A stretch of DNA of 64,000 nt from Aedes albopictus (Eukaryota; Arthropoda; Insecta; Diptera; Culicidae). A program made the translations under genes and the position numbers. A model generated the notes under the pieces. That model was given only the letters and a program-made list of their open reading frames with translations. It searched no databases and was not told where the DNA came from. The stretch spans positions 450,918,980 through 450,982,979 of the forward strand of contig NC_085137.1 of NCBI RefSeq assembly GCF_035046485.1, written 5' to 3'. This document shows positions 11,701 to 22,700 of the stretch, piece by piece (within the stretch, counting starts at the first letter, position 1; each line of letters begins with the position of its first letter).

Positions 11701-14700
11701 CGAAGAGGTCACCGATTTCAAACCATCTCGAGTAGAACCTCAGGAAGCCATCATTCAAGAACTTCCTGAAGAAGTCAAGGTCACCGAGGTGATTACAGAA
11801 GAAGGCAAACCTAAGAAACAGGTTACCAAGAAGCGTGTAATAAAGAAGAAGGCCGGAAAGAAGGAACAGGTCACCGAGATCGTCACTGTCCAAGAAGACG
11901 ATCAGTTGCCTCAAACAACTGTCACCGTCACTGAGTTCGAGTTGCCATTCGAAGAGGTCATCGAGCTCAAACCATCTCGAGTTGAACCTCAGGAAGCCAT
12001 CATTCAAGAACTTCCTGAAGAGGTCAAGGTCACCGAGGTGGTAACTAAAGAAGGCAAACCTAAGAAGCAAGTTACCAAGAAGCGTGTTATCAAGAAGAAG
12101 GCTGGAAAGAAGGAACAGGTCACCGAGATCGTCACTGTCCAAGAAGACGATCAGTTGCCTCAAACAACTGTCACCGTTACTGAATCCGAGTTGCCATACG
12201 AAGAGGTCACCGAATTCAAACCATCTCGAGTAGAACCTCAGGAAGCCATCATTCAAGAACTTCCTGAAGAAGTCAAGGTCACCGAGGTGATTACTGAAGA
12301 AGGCAAACCTAAGAAACAGGTTACCAAGAAGCGTGTCATAAAGAAAAAGGCTGGAAAAAAGGAACAGGTCACCGAGATCGTCACTGTCCAAGAAGACGAT
12401 CAGTTGCCTCAAACAACGGTCACCGTCACTGAGTCCGAGTTGCCATTCGAAGAGGTCACCGATTTCAAACCATCTCGAGTTGAACCTCAGGAAGCCATCA
12501 TTCAAGAACTTCCTGAAGAGATCAAGGTCACCGAGGTGATTAATGAAGAAGGCAAACCTAAGAAGCAAGTTACCAAGAAGCGTGTTATCAAGAAGAAGGC
12601 TGGAAAGAAGGAACAGGTCACCGAGATCGTCACTGTCCAAGAAGACGATCAGTTGCCTCAAACAACTGTCACCGTTACTGAATCCGAGTTGCCATACGAA
12701 GAGGTCACCGAATTCAAACCATCTCGAGTAGAATCGCAGGAAGCCATCATTCAAGAACTTCCTGAAGAGGTCAAGATCACCGAGGTGATTACTGAAGAAG
12801 GCAAACCTAAGAAGCAAGTCACCAAGAAGCGTGTCATCAAGAAGAAGGCCGGAAAGAAGGAACAGGTCACCGAGATCGTCACTGTCCAAGAAGACGATCA
12901 GTTGCCTCAAACAACTGTCACCGTTACTGAATCCGAGTTGCCATACGAAGAGGTCACCGAATTCAAACCATCTCGAGTAGAACCTCAGGAAGCCATCATT
13001 CAAGAACTTCCTGAAGAAGTCAAGGTCACCGAGGTGATTACTGAAGAAGGCAAACCTAAGAAACAGGTTACCAAGAAGCGTGTCATAAAGAAAAAGGCTG
13101 GAAAAAAGGAACAGGTCACCGAGATCGTCACTGTCCAAGAAGACGATCAGTTGCCTCAAACAACGGTCACCGTTACTGAATCCGAGTTGCCATTCGAAGA
13201 GGTCACCGAATTCAAACTATCTCGAGTAGAACCTCAGGAAGCCATCATTCAAGAACTACCTGAAGAGGTCAAGATCACCGAGGTGATTACTGAAGAAGGC
13301 AAACCTAAGAAGCAAGTCACCAAGAAGCGTGTCATCAAGAAGAAGGCCGGAAAGAAGGAACAGGTCACCGAGATCGTCACTGTCCAAGAAGACGATCAGT
13401 TGCCTCAAACAACTGTCACCTTTACTGAATCCGAGTTGCCATTCGAAGAGGTCACCGAATTCAAACTATCTCGAGTAGAACCTCAGGAAGCCATCATTCA
13501 AGAACTTCCTGAAAAAGTCAAGGTCACCGAGGTGATTACTGAAGAAGGCAAACCTAAGAAGCAAGTTACCAAGAAGCGTGTTATCAAGAAGATTGCTGGA
13601 AAGAAGGAACAGGTCACCGAGATCGTCACTGTCAAAGAAGATGATCAGTTGCCTCAAACAACGGTCACCGTCACTGAGTCCGAGTTGCCATTCGAAGAGG
13701 TCACCGATTTCAAACCATCTCGAGTTGAACCTCAGGAAGCCATCATTCAAGAACTTCCTGAAGAGGTCAAGATCACCGAGGTGATTACTGAAGAAGGCAA
13801 ACCTAAGAAGCAAGTCACCATGAAGCGTGTCATCAAGAAGAAGGCCGGAAAGAAGGAACAGGTCACCGAGATCGTCACTGTCCAAGAAGACGATGAGTTA
13901 CCTCAAACAACTGTCACCGTCACTGAGTCCGAGTTGCCATACGAAGAGGTCACCGAATTCAAACCATCTCGAGTTGAACCGCAGGAAGCCATCATTCAAG
14001 AACTTCCTGAAGAAGTCAAGGTCACCGAGGTGATTACTGAAGAAGGCAAACCTAAGAAGCAAGTCACCAAGAAACGTATCATCAAGAAGAAGGCCGGAAA
14101 AAAGGAACAGGTCACCGAGATCGTCACTGTCCAAGAAGACGATCAGTTGCCTCAAACAACGGTCACCGTTACTGAGTCCGAGTTGCCATTCGAAGAGGTC
14201 ACCGAATTCAAACCATCTCGAGTAGAACCGCAGGAAGCCATCATTCAAGAACTTCCTGAAGAAGTCAAGGTCACCGAGGTGATTACTGAAGAAGGCAAAC
14301 CTAAGAAACAGGTTACCAAGAAGCGTGTCATAAAGAAAAAGGCTGGAAAAAAGGAACAGGTCACCGAGATCGTCACTGTCCAAGAAGATGATCAGTTACC
14401 TCAAACAACTGTCACCGTCACTGAGTCCGAGTTGCCATTCGAAGAGGTCACCGAATTCAAACCATCTCGAGTAGAACCGCAGGAAGCCATCATTCAAGAA
14501 CTTCCTGAAGAAGTCAAGGTCACCGAGGTGATTACTGAAGAAGGCAAACCTAAGAAGCAAGTCACCAAGAAGCGTGTCATCAAGAAGATGGCTGGAAAGA
14601 AGGAACAGGTCACCGAGATCGTCACTGTCCAAGAAGATGATCAGTTGCCTCAAACAACTGTCACCGATACTGAATCCGAGTTGCCATACGATGAGGTCAC

Positions 14701-16745
14701 CGAATTCAAACCATCTCGAGTAGAACCGCAGGAAGCCATCATTCAAGAACTTCCTGAAGAGGTCAAGATCACCGAGGTGATTACTGAAGAAGGCAAACCT
14801 AAGAAGCAAGTCACCATGAAGCGTGTCATCAAGAAGAAGGCCGGAAAGAAGGAACAGGTCACCGAGATCGTCACTGTCCAAGAAGACGATGAGTTACCTC
14901 AAACAACTGTCACCGTCACTGAGTCCGAGTTGCCATACGAAGAGGTCACCGAATTCAAACCATCTCGAGTTGAACCGCAGGAAGCCATCATTCAAGAACT
15001 TCCTGAAGAGGTCAAGGTCACCGAGGTGATTACTGAAGAAGGCAAACCTAAGAAGCAAGTCACCAAGAAACGTATCATCAAGAAGAAGGCCGGAAAAAAG
15101 GAACAGGTCACCGAGATCGTCACTGTCCAAGAAGACGATCAGTTGCCTCAAACAACGGTCACCGTTACTGAGTCCGAGTTGCCATTCGAAGAGGTCACCG
15201 AATTCAAACCATCTCGAGTAGAACCGCAGGAAGCCATCATTCAAGAACTTCCTGAAGAAGTCAAGGTCACCGAGGTGATTACTGAAGAAGGCAAACCTAA
15301 GAAACAGGTTACCAAGAAGCGTGTCATAAAGAAAAAGGCTGGAAAAAAGGAACAGGTCACCGAGATCGTCACTGTCCAAGAAGATGATCAGTTACCTCAA
15401 ACAACTGTCACCGTCACTGAGTCCGAGTTGCCATTCGAAGAGGTCACCGAATTCAAACCATCTCGAGTAGAACCGCAGGAAGCCATCATTCAAGAACTTC
15501 CTGAAGAAGTCAAGGTCACCGAGGTGATTACTGAAGAAGGCAAACCTAAGAAGCAAGTCACCAAGAAGCGTGTCATCAAGAAGATGGCTGGAAAGAAGGA
15601 ACAGGTCACCGAGATCGTCACTGTCCAAGAAGATGATCAGTTGCCTCAAACAACTGTCACCGATACTGAATCCGAGTTGCCATACGATGAGGTCACCGAA
15701 TTCAAACCATCTCGAGTAGAACCGCAGGAAGCCATCATTCAAGAACTTCCTGAAGAGGTCAAGGTCACCGAGGTGATTACTGAAGAAGGCAAACCTAAGA
15801 AGCAAGTCACCAAGAAGCGTGTCATCAAGAAGAAGACCGGAAAGAAGGAACAGGTCACCGAGATCGTCACTGTCCAAGAAGACGATCAGTTGCCTCAAAC
15901 AACGGTCACCGTCACTGAATACGAGATTCCATTCGAAGAGGTCACCGAATTGAAACCATTACTAGTGGAACCTCAAGAAGCCATCATTCAAGAACTTCCT
16001 GAAGAGATCAAGGTCACTGAGGTGATAACTGAAGAAGGCAAACCTAAGAAGCAAGTCACCAAGAAGCGTGTCATCAAGAAGAAGGCCGGAAAGAAGGAAC
16101 AGGTCACCGAGATCGTCACTGTCCAAGAAGACGATCAGTTGCCTCAAACAACTGTCACCGTTACTGAATCCGAGTTGCCATTCGAAGAGGTCACCGAATT
16201 CAAACCATCTCGAGTAGAACCTCAGGAAGCCATCATTCAAGAACTTCCTGAAGAAGTCAAGATCACCGAGGTGATTACTGAAGAAGGCAAACCTAAGAAG
16301 CAAGTCACCAAGAAGCGTGTCATCAAGAAGAAGGCCGGAAAGAAGGAACAGGTCACCGAGATCGTCACTGTCCAAGAAGACGATCAGTTGCCTCAAACAA
16401 CGGTCACCGTCACTGAATACGAGATTCCATTCGAAGAGGTCACCGAATTCAAACCATTACTAGTGGAACCTCAAGAAGCAATCATTCAAGAACTTCCTGA
16501 AGAGGTCAAGGTCACCGAGGTGATAACTGAAGAAGGCAAAACTAAGAAGCAAGTCACCAAGAAGCGTGTCATCAAGAAGAAGGCCGGAAAGAAGACTGAG
16601 ATTGGAACTGTTGAAGAAGACGATCAACTGCCCCTGGACACTGAACTAAACTTTGAGCAAGGTTTGGGGGTGGGCGAAGATTCTCATTACAAAACACGTA
16701 CACATACACACAAACAAACACAAATAACACCTGAAGAAATCCATG
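5710..16745 (+). CDS. sls: sls exon: 44 tandem 83-residue charged spring repeats
   Basis: A single open exon of at least 11 kb, starting inside the gap, encodes about 3,678 residues. From 5717 to about 16600 it is a tandem array in perfect 249-bp register. Each unit runs: LPFEEVTEFKPS, then an acidic stretch with IIQELPEEVKVTEVI, then a basic block GKPKKQVTKKRVIKKKAGKK, then VTEIVTVQEDD and TTVTVTE. Copy 44 (from 16424) loses the pattern after about 16590 and passes into unique sequence with many T, H and K. The exon ends at a strong donor (ATG|GTAAGA). The segment is a PEVK-like elastic region. Long antisense frames over it are shadows of biased codon use. Confidence 0.88.
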
Positions 16746-19700
16746 GTAAGATGCTCACGTTTTCATCATCAAACATTTCTCGTAAACCTCACAACACAAC
16801 TACAGTTCCTTGTCACTCTTTTATAGATGCTGAGACACAAGAACACACAAGTCCTATTTTCGTCACTACATTTGAAACATGCACAGACGAAAAACAAACA
16901 TTCATCAAATCCACGAACAAGAAACTCATAAAATCACAAGGTATGATTGTGGAGGAAATTCTGAGCGACGAAGACGTTACTCCGATTCCTCCATCTCTGC
17001 CCGGAGTTCACATCGAAGAAATTGACGAACAGTTCGTCACCGAAGGTATGGTTTATTATATATATATATTCAATGCATTGCCCGATTTTCTGTTTCGAAA
17101 AATTGTATTTGACTTGAAATTTTGTAAGTTTTATTCATATCATTAAATATTTTCATTGTTTATACAGACTCTTCAACACCGTACAGCATACAAACAGAAC
17201 CCGAAGATACAGCCACGATCAGCCAAGAGCCAGTATCCAAACATAAACTGCCAAAGAAAAAACAAATACACACACTCATACAAGAACAGATTGAGGATCT
17301 TCCTTCGGAAGAAATTTTACCAAGTGAAACAGTCGAACAAGAAACTGCAGATGTTTCAGCTGTTAGGTCCAAGCGTAGGGTAGTTAAGAAGAAAAGGGTT
17401 GATACAAGGGTAGAAGGTGAAGAAACTGTAATCACAGAGGAGGAATCGGTTGAGCCTTTCCAGATCGAAACGATCACAGAAGCTAAAGGAATTGAAAGTC
17501 TAATTCCGATGGTACTTCAAGAGCCAGTAGTGGAAAATCTACCGGAAGATGTACAGGTCATCGAACGAATAACGAAAGACGGCGAACGAAAGCAATCAGT
17601 TATCAAAAAGCGTACTATAAAGAAGAAATCTGCTGGAAAAGAAGAGTTAATTGAAGTTGTTACAGTACAGGAAGATGACAAGGCACCTGAAACTACTATA
17701 ACCATTACAGAAGAAGAAGTACCCGAAGAACCGAGTGCAGCAGCAGAAGAGAAGCCAAAACCAAAGCGAAAGAAGGTCAAGAAGCTTAAACCAATGGATG
17801 ATACAGATGAGATCATCGAGAGGCTCTTAAACTTGGAAGTGAAAAAGACGGAATTGGAACAATACGAGAAAGTAGATGTGGAGTTCAAGAAAAAGCCAGT
17901 AATAGAAGAAATCGTTACAGTAGAAGAACAACCAGAAGCGGAAGAGATGATCCAAACAACAGAAGGCGAAATAATTAAACAAATTATCAAAAAGAAGATT
18001 ATCAAGAAAAGGGTAGGTCCCAAAGTAGAGGTAACTGAAATTGTCACAACGCAACAAGATGGCAAGCAACCTGAAATAACTGAAACAGTAACTGAAGAAG
18101 CCGTTGAACCTTTCGAAACAGAACAAGTTCTCGAAGAATCGCCATGCCTGGAGGAAATTCCAGTTCCAGAAACCGGGGAGGTTATAACCAAAGTTGTTAA
18201 AAAGAAGGTTTCAAAGAAAATTAAAAAAGTTATGCCACAACCAACGGAGATGTCCGAGGAGGAAGTTGATGAACTGCTGATTATACCTGCTCAACCAGAA
18301 CAAATAATGATAGAAGAACTTCCAGAAAAAATTGATGTTATTGAGACTGTAACAATTGATGGTAAACCAAAGAAACACATTACAAAAACAAAGGTAATCA
18401 AGAAGAGAACTGGAGACAAGGTCGAGGAAGTTCAGGTAGTTACAGTCCAAGAGGATGACAATCCAGCAGAAACTACAATAACGCTATCAGAGGAAGCAAT
18501 TCCGGTTGAGCCGACTGAACTTGATGCACAGCCAGCAGAGAAACCCAAGCCAAAGAAGAAAAAGCTGAAAACGATTAAGAAAATTGGCGATGATACTGAT
18601 GACATTATTGAAAAGCTTCTTAATCTAGAGGTGAAAAAGACCGAATTGGAAATGTACGAAAAGATAGACGTTGAGCCCAGACGAAAATCAAAACAGGTCG
18701 AAGAGTTTATATTTGAACCGGTTCAGGCCGAGCAAGCTATTATTGAAGAACTTCCAGCGCAACAAATAATGAAAGAAGTCACTACTGTTGTTCAGAAACC
18801 TAAAAAGGTTGTTACCAAGAAACAAATTATCAAACGAAAGGTTGGAGATAAGGAAGAAGTAACGGAGCTTGTAACTGTGCAAGAAGATGACAAAACTCCA
18901 GTAACTGTAGAAACCGTGACAGAAACCGTACTCCCATACGAAGGAGAGCAAGCACCTCAAGAAATAGCTACAATTGAAGATGTGCCACAAATGAAGAAAA
19001 TCAAAACAAAAATAGTCAAAACTAAAATCAAACATGATGAAGAAGAAACGCAGGACACGCGTCAGGACGAAATTATGCCCGTTACAGCACAACCTAAACA
19101 ACAGATGGAAATGGTGATTGAAGAAATGCCCGAAACAACGGAAATTATTGAAACTATTACTGAGGAAGGTAAGCCACAGAAGCAAACAAAGAAAACGAAA
19201 GTTATCAAAAAGAAGGTTGGGGACACTGTGGAAGAGGTGTTGATCACTACTGTACAAGAGGATAACAAGCCTGCCGATACAACAATAACCGTTGTTGAGG
19301 AAGTACTCGAGCCCACAGCCACCGAAGAAGGTACTCTGCTACAAGAGAAACCTGAAATGAAGAAAAAGAAAGTCAAGACAGTCAAAAAGACGACGGAAGA
19401 TATGGATGACATCATTGACAGACTACTGAATTTGGAAGTTAAGAAAACAGAACTTGAAAAATATGAACGGATCGATGTGGAGTTCAAACCTCGAACGAGA
19501 CGAATCGAAGAAACATCCGTTGAAGAGTTTCCCGAAACTGTTTCGATGCATCTATCTGAAGACGGCTCTGAATCGAAGCAAGTGACTAAACGAAAATTGA
19601 TTAAGAAAAAAATTGGAAAGACCGAACAGACAACCGAGGTCGTAACTATACAAACGGACAATTTGGAACCGACCACTACAGTCACTGTTACTGAAGAAGA

Positions 19701-22700
19701 GCTTCCTTATGAACAACCTGAAGAGTTTATTGTCGAACAAATACCAGCAGAAACCGCCGTTGTGGAAGAACTTCCGGAAGAAATTAAAGTAACAGAAGTT
19801 CTTACTGTAGCTGGAAAACCGAAAAAGCAAATAACCAAGAAGCGGACTATAAAGAAACGAACTGCCGGGAAAGAAGAGCTAGTAGAAGTTGTCACCGTAC
19901 AAGAAGATGACAAAGAGCCGGAGACTACAGTTACCATAACGGAAACGGAACCTGAAGTAGAAGATTCAGTTCCTCTCGAACCGTTATCTATTGAGCAGAT
20001 ACCACAAGACATCAAACCTGCAGAGAAGCCGAAGCCCAAAAAGAAAAAGGTGAAAACAATAAAAACTCTAGAATCAGCTGATGATATCATTGAAAAGCTC
20101 CTAAACTTGGAAGTTAAGAAGACAGAACTCGAGAAGTATGAACGAGTCGATGTTGAGTTTAAGAAAAAGCCAAAACTGACCACCGAAATTTCTCTCGAGC
20201 AACCAACAGCAAGTATCGCAGAAGTTACGGAAATCGAACAAGCACAAGCTAAGGTGAAAACGATCAGAAAACCAAAGGACAAAAAAATTCAGGTTATCGA
20301 GGAAACTTCCGAGTTGGTACCCTCAAAACCTGTTGTTGAAGAACCTGAAGAGTTGGAAGAGAAAGATATCGAATATGCCGAGCCTTTGATACCTACTGTT
20401 GTTGAGGAGATAACCGAGGAGAAAACATCCCCCGATGGTATAAAACAGGTCACAATAAGGAAAAAGATTGTGAAGAAAAAGGTTTCCAAGGGCAAGGAAG
20501 AATCATATGTTGAAAAACCTGAAGACTACGATGAAGCACTTCCTTCGGCTATTGCGGAACAAGAAGATATTCTGCCTACTGAAGATCAAACAGGAGAAGT
20601 CCCCAAGGAGTATGTCTTCATAAAGCCCGAGCAACAAGAGGCAATTATCGAAGAATACACCATCGAAACACATTCTTACGAAGAGAAATCTTTGAAACAA
20701 TTACAGCAACTGCAAAAAGAACAACTACAACAATTGGAGGAAGCTGGAGTGAAAAAAGTTGTTAAGAAAGTCAAAAAGAAGACAAAGAAACCAGGTCAAC
20801 CAGAAGAAGATGAAACACTAGAAAGACTTCTGAACTTGGAAGTGGAGAAAACACAACTAGAAGAATACGAAAAAGTAGAGCTGGAAACCAAACCAAAGCC
20901 AGAGAAGATCAAACCCAAACTAGAACCAATGAAAATAGAGCGCAAAGAACAGAAGGCAACAAAACTGAAAATAACTGAAGCTGAAGAGCAGCCCCAAATG
21001 ATTAAACTGAGGAAAGTAAAAGTACCTGGGAAAAAGGAAATCGAGGAGGTGACAGTACCAAAGGTACTTCTAAAGAGTAGGATAATAATGATAGAGTTTC
21101 CTCCTGTTGTTCAGTTTCCTGAAATTAGCACACTGCTTACTATAAAGGGCATTGGTGAGCTGACAAGAGCTGACGAAGAGGAAGAAAAAATAAAATTAAA
21201 GAAAATAAGAAAGATAAAAACTACGAAACGTGACAAGTTGGAGTTAGAAAAGGTCGACCTACCTGAATATGAAGACGAAGCACCAGAGGAAGAGTCAACA
21301 CCTGAAGAGAAGGAAAAATATCAGAGAAAACCGAAAGATAAAACCGAAGAGGAACCAGAGGTGAAAATATTGAAGCTGGGCAAAGGCAAATTGAAAAAAG
21401 ATGAACCAGTTGAAGAAACAGTTACGCTCAAGAAAACTCCAAAGAAACCCAAGGAAGAAGTTGAAGAAGATGCTATAACAGTCAAGAAACCGAAGCAGAA
21501 ACCTGAACCCGTGGAAGATGATAAACAGTTTAAGCATGTGCAAAAACCGACCTTCAGCCCAACAGACATACCGGATGTGGAGGTGGAAGTTGAAGAGTAT
21601 CGACAACCATCGCCAGTTCCATATGAACCAGAAGACAAAATACCAAAGAAAATGAAACGCCCAAAAAAGCCGAAAGAACCAAAGGAAGATGAAGAACAAC
21701 AAAGACAATTGGTAATGGGCAAAGGCAAGGAGCCGGAAGGAACACCAGAAGAAGATGTTAAATTCAGAATACCGACCGGAAAGAAACCCGAAGAAGAAGG
21801 AGACCAAATCAAATTGAAACCAATTCCAAAGCCGACAACAGATACTGAAAAAATCGAAAAAGAAGCCGATAGAGATCTTGGACTACCTGTACCTGCGCAA
21901 AAACCAGAGCAACCTGAAGAAGAAAGCATTACCTTCTTGATGAAGAAGAAAAAGGTATTGAAGAAAAAACCATCGAAGGAAAAACCGGACGAAGAACCTA
22001 CCGAAGAAGCTACTGTTGAAAAACCTTCCAATCAGACTGCAGAAATTGAGCAAGATGTAGAAGAAACATTTAGTCTCACACAACCTACCAAAGAGCCTGT
22101 TATTGAGTGGGAAACTTCTTCAGAAATATCAAAAGAACCTCAATCACAGGCAGTTGTTGAACAGCTTCCTGACCAAGTTGAAATGAAAGAAATAATAACT
22201 GCTGAAGGCGAACAACAAAAACAAATTATCATAAAGAAAGTGATCAAAAAGAAACGACCGGACAAAGAAGAAGTTATTGAAGTCGTTACCGTTCAGACTG
22301 GCGACAAGGCTCCCGAAACAACAGTTACAGTTAGCGAAACCTCCCCAGAAGATTCGACCCTCAAGACACCCAAAGATTCGAAAACTCGCGTAAAGAAGGT
22401 CAAAGTTTCAAGTAAGAAAGACGACCTCGACGAAATCGTTCAAAGACTACTGGACCAAGAAATAACCAAAACAGAACTAGAGCAGTATGAAAAATTCGAC
22501 TTTGAAATTGCGAAGAAACCTAAACAAGAAGAACAACAACAGGTTGAAATCGTTAAAAAATCGACTGTCAAAAAGATAATACAAAAAGATATAAAGCAAC
22601 ACGAAACCCCCTCATTACAAGAAACACCAACAGATATATCAGATACCCTAGAACTCACGCCAATCGAGGCACAAACACCTGACACACTACACACAACTAT

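Larger units (their letters stand above)
5717..16600 (+). repeat. 249-bp coding minisatellite, 44 copies
   Basis: The first copy begins at 5717 and the 44th at 16424. The difference is 10,707 bp, exactly 43 x 249, so no net indel has accumulated. Copies differ by scattered substitutions (E/Q before LPQ, F/Y in LPFEE, SLVEP/SRVEP, KKKAG/KKRAG/KQKAG). Shared variants reveal larger duplications of five units and four units. The left end is cut by the gap, so the true copy number is unknown. Confidence 0.97.

Noticed and set aside
10910..13159. 749-codon antisense open frame (and many similar ones) across the repeat array
   Set aside because: It is a leucine/phenylalanine/aspartate-rich mirror of the E/K/V repeat. 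The repeat lacks stop codons on the opposite strand simply because of its codon composition. No start context or independent conservation supports it.
6108..15029. Serial 68-codon + strand frames rich in S, R and P within each repeat
   Set aside because: They are a +1 frame shadow of each 249-bp unit and recur only because the unit recurs.
5717..16600. Array considered as a CRISPR or satellite locus
   Set aside because: Unit length, absence of unique spacers, and continuous coding frame show a protein repeat.
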